The translations under genes and the position numbers were made by a program. 64,000 bases of DNA from positions 124,001 to 188,000 of the forward strand of contig CM019066.1 in the NCBI GenBank assembly GCA_009667805.1, in the 5' to 3' direction. This stretch comes from Leptobrachium leishanense. Taxonomy: Eukaryota > Chordata > Amphibia > Anura > Megophryidae. The notes beneath the pieces were generated by a model that made no database searches, was not told where the DNA came from, and saw only the letters and a list, made by a program, of their open reading frames with translations. Below are positions 1-9,261 of this stretch, piece after piece (positions within the stretch are counted from its first letter, which is position 1; each line of letters begins with the position of its first letter).

Positions 1-2
1 AG

Positions 3-377
3 GCTGCTTGTTACATTATCTCTCAGTACAATGTATCAGGCGCAGCTATTACAGTAACTGACTGTAACAGCGCTCAGAGTTTCAGTAAAACAAGGAAATA
101 ATATTGTTCTAACCTCTTATATATAAAAATATTATTTACTAGTTTTACTGAAACTCTGAGCGCTGTGATGAGCAGCAGTAGGTTACTGTAAAAGCTTTGC
201 CTGACAAGGGGCAGTATTACAATGTTGGTAATAACTTAACCAACCAGCTGTTGTAAACTGAAAATCTCCATAGGCTATAATAGCTCTGGGAAGTTTACAA
301 CAGCTCTGGTTATGTTAGCACCAACTATGTAATATGGCCCACATTGTGCTGAGAGTGAGAGATACTGTAACAAGCAG
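3..377. repeat. Foldback (palindromic) MITE-like element
   Basis: The outer arms, about 3-36 and 345-377, are imperfect reverse complements (left GCTGCTTGTTAC, right GTAACAAGCAG). Inside are two more foldbacks. One has a perfect 24-bp stem, 68-91 with 142-165, plus an inner 10-bp stem (96-105 with 128-137) and an outer imperfect stem (about 33-60 with 181-209). The other has arms near 241-258 and 291-310. There is no reading frame. The unit looks like a short non-autonomous DNA element able to form a cruciform. Its left end may lie just before the window, so target duplication cannot be judged. The family is not recognised. Confidence 0.7.
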
Positions 378-555
378 CGATTTCAGCCCTCTGAGGAGCC
401 ACTACAATAGTAATTGTATCCACTGGTTTTCGGATGAATGAAATTAGTTTTCATACTAAAGAACTGAAAACGAATTTCTTTAGTAACTAAATAAATTCCA
501 TTTTAGGACTAATGCATTAGTTCAAAACGAAATTTTGTGCTGTGCACATGTCTAC
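378..555. other. Unclassified AT-rich sequence
   Basis: No reading frame, RNA gene or clear repeat was found here. Confidence 0.4.
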
Positions 556-965
556 AAAACACCAAAAAAGAGCACTCCATTTCAATGACCACCTTCATCC
601 ACCATTTTGTGCAAGGAAAAAAAACACATTTCAAAAATTCAAAAACCTGACTGAGGTAAAATGATGGGGATTCAGTTAACAAAGTATGATCATAGCTTGC
701 GTAAGCCTGTCACAGACGCCAATGTACCCCATCGTTGACAGGTCCTATCTTACTTGACTGTATCTGCATTTACAGAATTAACTCACCTTAGAGCTTCCCA
801 GCAGGCACCAGCCTTTATAGGTTGTCACGGTGGGACACACCTGTGAGCAGGGAGGGGTGCATACCCAGGAAAGTAGTCAGCTCTCCATATATATACAAAG
901 CAAACCTTGCACAAAATGGTGGATGAAGGTGGTCATTGAAATGGAGTGCTCTTTTTTGGTGTTTT
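556..965. repeat. 61-bp inverted repeat with ~288-bp spacer
   Basis: Bases 556-616 are the reverse complement of 905-965 over the full 61 bp by eye. The right arm runs straight into a (TA)n tract at 964-990. The spacer has no supported gene. The right arm abuts the Penelope-derived repeat that follows, so the arms may be the ends of two inverted copies of one repeat rather than a single element. Confidence 0.75.
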
Positions 966-1100
966 ATATATATATATATATATATATAAATAGGAAGTAC
1001 GCCAGCACTCCAGGGATTTTAAATGAAATTCAGTTTATTGGTCCAAAGACATCAACGTTTCGGCTCAAGACATAGAGCCTTCATCACGTGGCAACAATGT
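966..1100 (-). repeat. Penelope-like terminal-repeat remnant with hammerhead-like core
   Basis: A (TA)n tract is followed by a short unit. Its minus strand (1087 to 1050) carries TGATGAA, a 5-bp stem GGCTC/GAGCC, then GAAACGTT. This order matches the catalytic core of the minimal hammerhead ribozymes known from Penelope-like retroelement terminal repeats. The first core base differs from the CTGATGA consensus, so activity is doubtful. The call rests on this motif and on similarity in layout to the copy at 1505-2470. Confidence 0.5.
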
Positions 1101-1504
1101 ATAGGTGGTTTCATCTGAAAGTTGTGAATACATTTCCTGAGTGTAATAAGAGTACTCTTGGGTAAGCACCCCTCCCTGCCACAGGTACTTCTCCTCCAGG
1201 TTCTATTTAACCTTGATCTGAGGAAGCTCCAGGAAAGGACCTGATCCTCAGTGAGTTTATCCCATGATGGGCAGTCATTAGGTTTGCAGAGTAGGACCTG
1301 CCAGAGGGTGGATTACATTGACGTTGTTGGCAGGCTTAAGCAATTCACGGTCATTCATTGCGAACCAAATTTCCACCATTTTATTCAACAAAGCTTAGAT
1401 TTAAGAATTTTTCAACATGTGGTAAAAGCTGGTATTATGCTCCCATGCATGGAGCTGTTGTTGCAGGTTTTTGAATGTGTTTGACTGGAGTGCTCTCTCC
1501 CTGT
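1101..1504. other. Unclassified repeat-flank sequence
   Basis: Only short spurious frames are present. No RNA gene or recognisable domain was seen. It lies between two Penelope-derived remnants and may be decayed element sequence. Confidence 0.35.
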
Positions 1505-1614
1505 TTTTTTTTGTATTTTTATATATATATATAAATATATCAAAACAAGTATTCCGCAACACAAAGTCTAGTTCAGTAAAAAAAGCGTTATATCATTTAT
1601 TGCATAAAGTTAAT

Positions 1615-1647
1615 CGACGTTTCAGTACAAAACAGTACTTTCATCAG
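1615..1647 (-). ncRNA. Hammerhead-ribozyme-like core
   Basis: The minus strand reads CTGATGA, one extra A, a 5-bp stem AGTAC/GTACT closed by a TGTTTT loop, then GAAAC and GTC. These are the conserved boxes of a hammerhead ribozyme. Penelope-like elements are known to carry minimal type I hammerheads with a very short stem III, which fits the lack of a stem III here. Cleavage would release unit-length RNA from a tandem transcript. The unpaired A beside the core is an oddity shared with the copy at 1050-1087. Whether it cleaves cannot be judged from sequence. Confidence 0.55.
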
Positions 1648-2050
1648 GACAACAACAAAACAACTGAAAGTTCACTCGATATTTAACAAAAAATAAATCA
1701 AACAATTACGCCCAGGTGTAACATAGGTGGGGCATCTGACTAAGACACTCTCGACATCACATAGTTAAGCATACCCATACTAGAATAACATGAAAGTAAT
1801 GGAGGTTAAGAATCGCTAAAGTATTTGATCTGTATCTACAACCCTCAGCACATTATTTATACCATATGGGAAACAAAACATAACAGTTTAAAATCAAAGA
1901 CTGCGAGGTGGTATATAAAAATTGTTTAGCAACACAAGCATTGGAACAATAGAAATCCAGACATAAGCCAAAATCGATGTCTTGTTTTAACGGGAGCTCA
2001 AATGGCAATACAAGCTGTTTTTTTCATTCAATCCCTGCGGGTTCACCGCA

Positions 2051-2455
2051 TCAAGCATGTAGATCCAAAAGGACTCTTTTAAGCAGTTCCTGTGCACAGT
2101 CACCCCCTCTTGACAAAGGGGGGACGTGATCAATGCCCATCACACGCATAGCCGACAGTGGATGCTGTAGATCGCAAAAATGACGTGCCACTGGCTGCAA
2201 ATTTTCTTTGCCTGTCAAAGCCCCTCTGATAGCGGCTCGATGGCCCGCCATGCGTATACGCAAATGATTATTCATTTTACCAATGTAAATATAACCACAT
2301 GGGCAAGAGATGCGGTACACCACAAACCCAGGTAACAGGTAATTCGGTGTTTAATGAGATACTTCTTACCACTGTATGGGTGTACAAAGCTGTTTCCCGC
2401 TATCATTGAGTTACAGGTTGTGCAACCTGTGCATCGGAAACAGCCAGGGTTTTAA
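2051..2455 (-). pseudogene. GIY-YIG endonuclease domain of a Penelope-like element
   Basis: The 90-residue open part (2323-2051) carries the GIY-YIG nuclease signature. This includes a CPCG box followed by the YIYIGK core, a conserved Arg-rich helix near HRAAIRG and a PVARHF motif. Upstream, in another frame (about 2455-2335), lies a Cys-rich segment with GCFRCTGCTTC and GKKYLIKHRITC, which normally precedes this nuclease in Penelope proteins. A frameshift near 2325-2335 separates the two. The nuclease would nick target DNA to prime reverse transcription. The RT domain that should precede it is missing, so the copy is dead. Confidence 0.8.
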
Positions 2456-2547
2456 TAGCCAGACGCTCTCCCCTTGTAATATTCGTACAGCTTTTGCTCT
2501 TTTTCTTAAGGATAGTAATAGAGTCTGGCTATTAATGGCCTTGCCGA

Positions 2548-2655
2548 AGATTTATCCATTACGATCCGACCCGCGGACAAGGGTGGGGGAATTGTGATCA
2601 TGCAGTATACGGATTCCAAAAATGAAATACTGCATCAATTGAGCGATACATATAT
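2548..2655 (+). pseudogene. Penelope-like RT N-terminal fragment
   Basis: One plus-strand frame gives [15 protein letters not shown] followed by an Asn/Glu-rich segment and HQLSDT. The RPADKGG block is typical of the region just before the reverse transcriptase domain of Penelope-like proteins. The frame ends at about 2655, where non-coding sequence with a decayed hammerhead-like motif begins. An internal deletion has therefore removed RT and nuclease. Confidence 0.65.
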
Positions 2656-2877
2656 ACCTTGAAAAAGGCCCACTATTTTGGGCCAAAACGTCGGATCTCT
2701 TTCCATGTAAGAATAAACGTACTTTTTTACTTAGTCCCGGAGTGCCTCCCACTACATTCTATTTTTCGATATTTACTCAACAAGGGAGTTCAGCACCCTG
2801 GCATTTACCATCCCTGTGGAACTCCTGACCCACGTAGCAACGCATAGGAGCTGAGTGCCTGGTCCCCACTGCTTTCC

Positions 2878-2908
<31 letters not shown>
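2656..2908 (+). repeat. Penelope-like 3' region and (AT)n tract
   Basis: Bases 2662-2695 read CTTGAAAAAGGCCC, a spacer, then GGGCCAAAACGTCGG. This is a hammerhead-like arrangement with a decayed first box, in plus orientation. The unit ends in an (AT)n microsatellite at about 2880-2908. The gypsy element starting at 2909 inserted into this microsatellite: AT-repeat sequence also lies beyond its far end at 14091. Confidence 0.55.
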
Positions 2909-2911
<3 letters not shown>

Positions 2912-3349
2912 GGAGAAGCAGGTACTGCGGACACAGCAACGTGGGTTTTCTAAGCGTTTTTTTATTTGCAGCAGCAAAGGGGTTTTCCACAAACAGAGAA
3001 AATAAACAACAAAAAAAAGAAATCCTACTCCCTTTTGGGAGGCTAACTGACAATAGACGAACCTGTCTACTCCTGGGCCCACTAAACGGGTTCCCCCAGT
3101 AAAACAAAACACACTTTCCAATATAACAGATTCCTTAATTTTTCCACCACAGTCTCAAACTCCTTCCTCCTTCTGTCTCCAAACCCCCTCAATGAACTGG
3201 AAGGAACTGAGACTTCTTATAGGGAAGAGTGGGGCAGCTGTGGTAAATGAGCAATCATTCAGTTAACCCTGAACTGGGAACGTGGCTACTTCCAGCCGTC
3301 TACTCAGGTACCGGCCCTCACATAGCCTGCCCCAAGTGAACCCGTCACA
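2909..3349 (-). repeat. Gypsy 3' LTR
   Basis: On the plus strand it begins TGTGGAGAAG and ends CCGTCACA, giving TG...CA ends. It is 441 bp, with a near-identical partner at 7811-8248. Visible differences are few single bases, for example TTATTTGCAGC here against TTATATGCAGC in the partner, which suggests a fairly recent insertion. Small frames inside it are the same in both copies and are not genes. Confidence 0.92.
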
Positions 3350-3366
3350 CTTCCCCCTCCCCAGCG
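3350..3366 (-). other. Gypsy polypurine tract
   Basis: The minus strand reads CGCTGGGGAGGGGGAAG immediately before the 3' LTR start. This is the expected place and composition for the plus-strand primer of reverse transcription. Confidence 0.8.
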
Positions 3367-3948
3367 CAACACCAGGGTGAGAAGCGACCATAGCGAGAGC
3401 CCATGGGCCCGAGACAGCGCATCGGCGTTGCCGTGGAGAAGGCCCGCCCTGTGCTGCACCACAAACTTGAAGGGCTGTAAGGAGAGGAACCACCGAAGGA
3501 TCCGGGAATTGCAGTCCCGGTTACTGTGCATCCACCTCAGAGGGGTGTGGTCGGTGACCAGGGTAAACTGCCTGCCCAGTAAATAGTACCACAGCATCTC
3601 TGTGGCCCATTTAATCGCCAGACACTCCTTCTCGATCACGGCATAGCGTTGTTCCCGGGGCAGCAGTTTCCTGCTCAGGTAAAATACCGGATGCTCCTCA
3701 CCATCCACATACTGCGAGAGCACAGCCCCCAAACCAACCTCTGAGACATCCGTCTGCAGGAAGAACTCAGTCCCGAAGTCCGGTGCACGAGGATGGGCCG
3801 GTCACATAACGCAGAGCGCAGATCGCAAAAGGCCTCCTCAGCCTTACCGTCCCATCTCACCATATCGGGGCTTTGCCTTAATAAGGTCGGTTAGCGGCGC
3901 CGCCCTAGTCGCAAAGGGGTATGAATCGGCGGTAGTAGCCGACAATCC
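3367..3948 (-). pseudogene. Gypsy pol C-terminus: RNase H, frameshifted
   Basis: Minus-strand pieces in different frames carry the RT connection and RNase H domains. Near 3948-3870 is the segment typical of the end of gypsy RT (a GIVGYYRRFIP-like stretch), then RWDGKAEEAF (from 3863), then from 3732 the RNase H with LSRKLLPREQRY, VIEKECLAIKW, LVTDHTPLRWM and HGNADALSR. At least three frame changes occur, near 3950, 3900 and 3790. RNase H removes the RNA template during cDNA synthesis. The frame ends in the 3' LTR. There is no integrase after RNase H, which agrees with integrase lying upstream. Confidence 0.85.
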
Positions 3949-6360
3949 CTAGGAAGGCCTCACCTGTTTTTTCCTAAGAGGTCGAGGCCAACTCCGTATT
4001 GCCTCCACCTTATGGACTTGGGGTTTCACCGATCCCCTCCCAACCACATAGCCCAAGTACCTAGCCTCCGCCAGCCCAATAAAACACTTGGGGGGGTTGG
4101 CTGTTAGACCGGTCCTTCTGAACGTGTCGAGCAAAGCCTCAACCTTCGGCAGATGGGACTCCCAATCCGTGCTATGGATGACGACGTCATCCAGGTATGC
4201 CGCAGCGTACTGGACGTGAGGCCTAAGCAGCTTGTCCATGAGCCGCTGGAAGGTGGCTGGGGCTCCATGAAGGCCAAAGGGCATAATTCTGTAATGAAAT
4301 AACCCGTCTGGGGTGGCAAAGGTGGTTTTCTCCCTGGCCCTTCCGGTTAGTGGTATCTGCCAATACCCTTTCGTCAGATCAAGAGTCGAGAGGTATCTGG
4401 CTTTCGCCAATCTCTCTACCAGCTCATCCACACGGGGCATGGGATAGGCATCAAACTTGCTGATTTCGTTCAACTTCCTGAAGTCGTTACAAAATCTGGT
4501 AGAGCCGTCTGGCTTTGGCACCAAAACGATGGGGCTGGACCAATTACTGTGGGATGGCTCAATGACCCCAAGCTCTAGCATTGTCTTGACTTCTAGTCTG
4601 ACTGCCTCTCTTTTGGCTTCCGGTATCCGGTAGGGTTTCAGTCTAATCGCTACACCGGGTTCGGTCACAATGTCGTGAAACACGTCATGTGTTCTACCCG
4701 GTACCGGTGAGAACACATCCCTATTCCTCTCGACCATTCGGTTGACTTCCTCTACCTGGCAGGGAGTCAGCTCAGGGGAAATAGCCACCCCAGGCTCTGG
4801 GCCCTGAGGACCGGACTGGGCATGGCCAGTCTGGGACACGCAGGCCTCTCTGTCTTGCCATGGCTTCAGGAGATTGACATGGTAGATCTGCTCCTTCTTC
4901 CGGCGGTCAGGCTGCCTAATCTTGTAGTTGACAGTGCCTGTCTGTTCCAGGACCTCATATGGTCCTTGCCAATGAGCCAGAAGTTTGCTTTCTGTAGTCA
5001 GAACCAGTACCATCACCCTGTCCCCTTGCGAGAACCGTCTTGCGGTGGCCTTCTGGTTATAGATACGGGATTGGGTCTCCTGTGCCTTTTCCATATGCTG
5101 ACATACCAGGAGGATAACCCGAGCCATCCGCTCGCGTATGCTTACAACATATTGTATCGGGTTGGTTCCGGTCACTCCCTGCTCCTCCCACGTTTCCCTG
5201 TGTATATCCAGCAGACCACGTGGGTGCCTGCCATATAGGAGTTCGAACGGAGAGAAGCGGGTCGAGCTCTGGGGAATCTCACGTATAGCAAACAACAAGT
5301 AGGGCAATAACATGTCCCAGTCCTTTCCTTCCATGCTAACAACCTTCCTCAGCATCCCCTTTAGGGTGCGGTTGAACCGCTCGACAAGCCCATCCATCTG
5401 CGGGTGATACACGGAGGTCTTTCGCGCCTGTATCTTTAACAAGTGACACAGCTCTTTCATCAGACGGGAAACAAACGGAGTACCCTGATCGGTCAGGATC
5501 TCTTTCGGGATGCCCACTCGTGCGAATACCTGAACCAACTCTCGGGCAATGTTCATTGCATTTGCTTTGCGCAAGGGAACGGCTTCAGGATACCGGGTGG
5601 CATAGTCCAGGATCACCAATATGTAATGGTGTCCACGTGCGGATTTTTCCAACGGACCCACAATATCCATTGCGATCCTTTCAAAGGGGACATCAATGAC
5701 CGGGAGGGGTATGAGAGGGGCTCTCAAGTGTGGTTTAGGAGATGCCAACTGACATTCGGGGCATGAGGCACAGTACCGTTTCACCGCCTCATAAACCCCC
5801 GGCCAGAAGAACCTGCGCAGGACCCGCTCCTGGGTCTTCTCAACCCCTAAGTGCCCTCCTAGCACATGGGAATGAGCGAAGTCGAGTACCTTTCTGGTCT
5901 GAGAGGACGGAACCACCAACTGTTCAATTTCCTGACCTCCGTCCATAATGACCCGGTACAACAGATCACTCTTCAAAATAAAGTACGGATAACTCTTTAT
6001 TGCCCCTTCCACCGGCACCCCGTTCACCTCAATCACCCTGCATCTCGCAGTCTGCAACAAAGGATCACTAGCTTGGTCGTTCCCAAAAACGGTGTTCCCG
6101 GAAATCCCTCCCCCTGAGTCATTCCCATCGGAGGTAGAGCCCCCAGAGTCAGGAGCCTCATTCACCTCCTCACTCGTATGTGTTACAGGGACCCCCAATT
6201 CTGTCTCTGTCACCTGGGTGGCCACCCCCTTTCGAGATCTTTTGGCTGGGGTGTTCACCAGAGCCTCAGCCCGAGCTCTGGTAAAGCCGTGCTTGGCTTC
6301 TCGCCTCTCTCTGCGTGTTTTCCGGGGTTTAGGAGGTTTCTGACAAAAAAAACGTATCGT
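3949..6360 (-). CDS. pol: Gypsy pol: integrase followed by reverse transcriptase
   Basis: The open frame starts at 6423 and holds 824 codons. Order by residue of that frame: zinc-binding HHCC region (His184/186, His191, Cys221, Cys224); integrase core with Asp253 (AMDIVGP), Asp312 (LTDQGTPF) and Glu348 (LVERFNRT), a DD35E spacing; GPY/F module near 486-520 (WQGPYEVLE ... VNLLKPW); then reverse transcriptase with LDLTKGYWQ (about 681) and catalytic YLDD at 743-746. Integrase-before-RT is the Gmr1 hallmark. The frame is one step off gag; the change lies in an 8-T run at 6352-6345. It opens into the RNase H segment only through frameshifts, so the full polyprotein is not encoded. Confidence 0.92.
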   Translation of the reverse strand, partial: TIRFFCQKPPKPRKTRRERREAKHGFTRARAEALVNTPAKRSRKGVATQVTETELGVPVTHTSEEVNEAPDSGGSTSDGNDSGGGISGNTVFGNDQASDPLLQTARCRVIEVNGVPVEGAIKSYPYFILKSDLLYRVIMDGGQEIEQLVVPSSQTRKVLDFAHSHVLGGHLGVEKTQERVLRRFFWPGVYEAVKRYCASCPECQLASPKPHLRAPLIPLPVIDVPFERIAMDIVGPLEKSARGHHYILVILDYATRYPEAVPLRKANAMNIARELVQVFARVGIPKEILTDQGTPFVSRLMKELCHLLKIQARKTSVYHPQMDGLVERFNRTLKGMLRKVVSMEGKDWDMLLPYLLFAIREIPQSSTRFSPFELLYGRHPRGLLDIHRETWEEQGVTGTNPIQYVVSIRERMARVILLVCQHMEKAQETQSRIYNQKATARRFSQGDRVMVLVLTTESKLLAHWQGPYEVLEQTGTVNYKIRQPDRRKKEQIYHVNLLKPWQDREACVSQTGHAQSGPQGPEPGVAISPELTPCQVEEVNRMVERNRDVFSPVPGRTHDVFHDIVTEPGVAIRLKPYRIPEAKREAVRLEVKTMLELGVIEPSHSNWSSPIVLVPKPDGSTRFCNDFRKLNEISKFDAYPMPRVDELVERLAKARYLSTLDLTKGYWQIPLTGRAREKTTFATPDGLFHYRIMPFGLHGAPATFQRLMDKLLRPHVQYAAAYLDDVVIHSTDWESHLPKVEALLDTFRRTGLTANPPKCFIGLAEARYLGYVVGRGSVKPQVHKVEAIRSWPRPLRKKQVRPS

Positions 6361-7735
6361 GGAATGGGAACACCTCGGTGATGTCGTTAGTACCCTCATC
6401 AAGGTCGGCAGTGGCCGTACCAACGGATAACCCCTGCAATATGGTCTGAAAGCCCGGGAAATCCCTCCCTAAGACAAGGGAATAGGGTAACTTGGGTACC
6501 ACCACAGCTGGGACAGACCGTACCCTCGCCCCCACAGAGACAGCGACTAGCGCCGTGGGATAACGAACGGTACTACCATGTACGCACAACACTCCCACAG
6601 TCTTATCTTTCTGTAAGTTGGCCCGGCCCACCAGTTTGCCTGACACCAAGGTTATGGCACTACCGGAGTCCGCAAGTGTCACTGCCTGTAGTCCGTTCAG
6701 CAGGACGGGCACTCTAAAAGTCTGAGTCCCTTCCACCAGGCCAGTCAGACATATCAGTCCGCAGAAATTCTGGGGGTCCTCACCCAGCCCACACTGCATG
6801 GGCTCGGACGTGTTAGGACACCTGGCTCTAATATGTCCCAGTTCGCCACACTCAAAGCACTGTATCGAGTTCCTTTGGGGCTCATTCCCTCTTCGAAAAG
6901 TGTCACTGTGGTCTGAGTAACGCACTGGTCCCCCAGGTGCTGGCAGGATTGCCGACCCGTTTGACCTAGTTGTGGAGCTGAAGACTTTTTGAGGCTGCTT
7001 CTTTCTATGGGTGGGGATGCTTCCCACAACGACTTTTGGAGACCTCCTGGGTGAGTCCTCGAAGTTTTTGGCAGCCAGGTAGCGCTCTACTTGGGCCACC
7101 ATGTCATCATAGGTACCCGGGTTCCCTTGTCCCACCCATTCACGGAGGCTGCGTGGGAGTCCGCGTAGGAACTTATCCAACACCAGGGTTTCCACTATCT
7201 GCGTGGGGCTTTGGTGCTCAGGTTGGAGCCTCTTCCGAGCCAAATGCATTAGGTCGAACATCTGCATCCGGGGTGGTGTCTTCTCCTCATACTTCCAGTT
7301 AGAGAAGCGCCGTGCTCTCACAGCTTTTGTTACTCCGAACCGGGCCAGGATTTCAGCCTTTAAAAGTTTATAGTCCGTAGCCTGGACTTCCTCCAGGTCA
7401 TAGTAGGCCTTTTGGGCCTCTCCAATCAGGAAGGGTGCGATAATCCCCACCCACTTGTCTGCAGGCCAGGCCTCCCGAGCGGCAGTGCGCTCAAAGGCAC
7501 GGAGGTATGCTTCCACGTCATCCTCAGGCAACATCTTCTGAAGGTAGCAACTAGCTCGAATCCTGGTCTCCTGGCTAGGGGGTGCTTTCGTCGCCAAACT
7601 TCGTACAGTTGCTTTAAGCAGCTCGTGGTCAGCTTTCTGGGCCTCCATCACGGCCCCAATCTGTGCCTGTATTAGGCGGTTGCTCTCCTGCTGCGTTGCC
7701 GTGGCACTTACCAGTGCTTTTAATAAGTCCTCCAT
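6329..7735 (-). CDS. gag: Gypsy gag-protease with SCAN-like capsid domain
   Basis: The start at 7735 (MEDLLKALVSATATQQ) is chosen because it follows the primer site closely; the open frame itself extends back into the LTR without a better start. The product is about 468 residues. A capsid region (about 62-215) resembles the SCAN domain, with YLQKMLPEDDVEAYL, LVLDKFLRGLP and LREWV blocks. SCAN domains of tetrapod zinc-finger proteins are thought to derive from Gmr1-like gag. A CCHC zinc knuckle (CFECGELGHIRARC) follows near residue 291. The aspartic protease active site LADSGS lies near residue 354. The frame closes soon after the 8-T run where pol takes over in another frame. Confidence 0.9.
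   Translation of the reverse strand: MEDLLKALVSATATQQESNRLIQAQIGAVMEAQKADHELLKATVRSLATKAPPSQETRIRASCYLQKMLPEDDVEAYLRAFERTAAREAWPADKWVGIIAPFLIGEAQKAYYDLEEVQATDYKLLKAEILARFGVTKAVRARRFSNWKYEEKTPPRMQMFDLMHLARKRLQPEHQSPTQIVETLVLDKFLRGLPRSLREWVGQGNPGTYDDMVAQVERYLAAKNFEDSPRRSPKVVVGSIPTHRKKQPQKVFSSTTRSNGSAILPAPGGPVRYSDHSDTFRRGNEPQRNSIQCFECGELGHIRARCPNTSEPMQCGLGEDPQNFCGLICLTGLVEGTQTFRVPVLLNGLQAVTLADSGSAITLVSGKLVGRANLQKDKTVGVLCVHGSTVRYPTALVAVSVGARVRSVPAVVVPKLPYSLVLGRDFPGFQTILQGLSVGTATADLDEGTNDITEVFPFHDTFFLSETS
6345..6352 (-). other. 8-T run at the gag-pol frame change
   Basis: The minus strand has eight consecutive T. With one T fewer, gag-protease would read straight into pol. The simplest reading is a one-base homopolymer insertion in an ancestral single gag-pol frame. 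A programmed slip is possible but less likely. Confidence 0.6.
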
Positions 7736-7790
7736 TGTAACTGTGGGTTCTGTACCCTTGTTGCTACTGCCAGCGCACAGCAGGTACAAA

Positions 7791-7808
7791 ATCCCACCGC
7801 TGCCACCA
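7791..7808 (-). other. Gypsy primer binding site, tRNA-Leu
   Basis: The plus strand reads ATCCCACCGCTGCCACCA, which equals the 3' end of vertebrate tRNA-Leu with its CCA. It lies two bases from the 5' LTR, as expected for the minus-strand primer. Confidence 0.85.
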
Positions 7809-7810
7809 CT

Positions 7811-8248
7811 TGTGGAGAAGCAGGTACTGCGGACACAGCAACGTGGGTTTTCTAAGCGTTTTTTTATATGCAGCAGCAAAGGGGTTTTCCACAAACAGTG
7901 AAAATAAACAACAAAAAAAAGAAATCCTACTCCCTTTTGGGAGGCTAACTGACAATAGACGAACCTGTCTACTCCTGGGCCCACTAAACGGGATCCCCCA
8001 GTAAAACAAAACACACTTTCCAATATAACAGATTCCTTACTTTTTCCACCACAGTCTCCAACTCCTTCCTCCTTCTGTCTCCAAACCCCCTCAATGAACT
8101 GGAAGTAACTGAGACTTCTTATAGGGAAGGGTGGGGCAGCTGTGGTAAATGAGCAATCATTCAGTTAACCCTGAACTGGGAAGGTGGCTACTTCCAGTCG
8201 TCTACTCAGGTACCGGCCCTCACATAGCCTGCCCCGAGTGAACCCGTC
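7811..8248 (-). repeat. Gypsy 5' LTR, broken 3 bp from its end
   Basis: It matches 2909-3349 along its length but stops at GAACCCGTC. The missing last bases ACA appear at 14088-14090, after the inserted element and its CCGTC target duplication. Adding them restores 441 bp, the same length as the partner LTR. Confidence 0.92.
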
Positions 8249-9260
8249 TGTCATGGAACTGACGTAGCGCTCCCCACGTCAAACCCCAAGACTTTTATTT
8301 CCATGGCGAAAACCCCAAAAGACATAGACCGTTGCTTTGGGGAAGACCTTATGTTCATTTATATTGTGTGGTTTTAAATATGTTTTACATCGTTTGGTTT
8401 TAGTTTAATTTAGTATAGTGAAAAATGACATAGCTTTGGTTTTAAAATACTATATTCCTGTAGGTAAATGTGTCTTTGTATAAAACAGTAAACAAGCTTT
8501 GCTGTTGTGTAAATTATGCGTCAGGGATTTTCCCATTATCTAAGTACGTGTTTAATTTAAGGGATCTCTGATAGTGTGTGTTTAATCTGATGTGCTGGAA
8601 CAATGGATGTACACACGTTGTGTGAGTTGAAGGCTAAGAGAATGTGAAGAATGTTGATTGTAAATAACTGACATAATCTAATTAGTATGGGTGTGCTAGT
8701 AATTAGTATGGGTATGCAAATTGTGACTGTATACTTCAGCATAAATAGTGGCGTTGTTCATTAAAAAGAGTCAGATCATCTGAGTGTTTGAAACATACAG
8801 CTTCGTCTGGTGTTATCATTTCACGTCGGCTATATATCACCACCACCCAGGAACGGGTCACTCCAACTCCGCAGCAGAACATCGCTTCGCCGCGCCATTG
8901 CGCCACCTTGAATTGGTACCTCGGGATACCGCAACCACCCCGAATCGGGACCTCGACGCAGCGCCGTGCCTGCATCTTCAAGGAGACTCTACCGAACCGC
9001 GGTTCGCCACGCAGACCGTCTCCAGCCTTTCAATGGTCAGTAGATCCGCTGCCCGAGACGCCGAGTGCTGTGCCACTCGGTAGTCGGGCGGATTTCCACC
9101 GTGGGTGCCCCATCTACTCTCCAGATCTCCACCGCCACGTGGTCTTCTACCCAAGCCGCTCGAGACGCCGGGTGCCGTGCCACTCGGTAGTCGGGCTTGG
9201 CAACACCAAAGAGGGGGTCAGATAGAGCAGGACCGCAGGCGGATACTCCATTCCGTCACA
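8249..9260 (+). repeat. E0 5' LTR (U3 type A)
   Basis: This 1012-bp LTR starts TGTCATGGAACTGACG and ends TTCCGTCACA. U3 has ATGCAAAT at 8714-8721 and a TATA-like CATAAATAG at 8740-8748. U5 is GC-rich and holds two copies of a 36-bp repeat, each with a small hairpin. Long frames in R-U5 recur in all copies but look incidental. U3 type A is marked by GTGTGCTAGTAATTAG upstream of the octamer. Confidence 0.9.
8714..8748 (+). promoter_or_regulatory. Octamer motif and TATA-like box of the E-family LTR
   Basis: A perfect ATGCAAAT octamer (POU/Oct site consensus) lies 26 bp before CATAAATAG. The same pair occurs in the other E-family LTRs, for example at 33906 and 42758, so it is likely a conserved core promoter. 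R would begin about 25-30 bp downstream. Factor binding is inferred. Confidence 0.55.
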
Positions 9261-9261
9261 T

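Larger units (their letters stand above)
1505..2470 (-). mobile_element. Penelope-like retroelement, 3' part
   Basis: Read on the minus strand, the order is the C-terminal GIY-YIG endonuclease coding region (about 2460-2051), roughly 400 bp of non-coding sequence, a hammerhead-like core (1647-1615), then a (TA)n tract ending near 1517. This matches the 3' half of a Penelope-like element. The reverse transcriptase part is absent on this strand, so the copy is 5'-truncated. A separate plus-strand fragment with RT-region sequence begins at about 2548, so two copies abut in opposite orientation. Confidence 0.75.
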
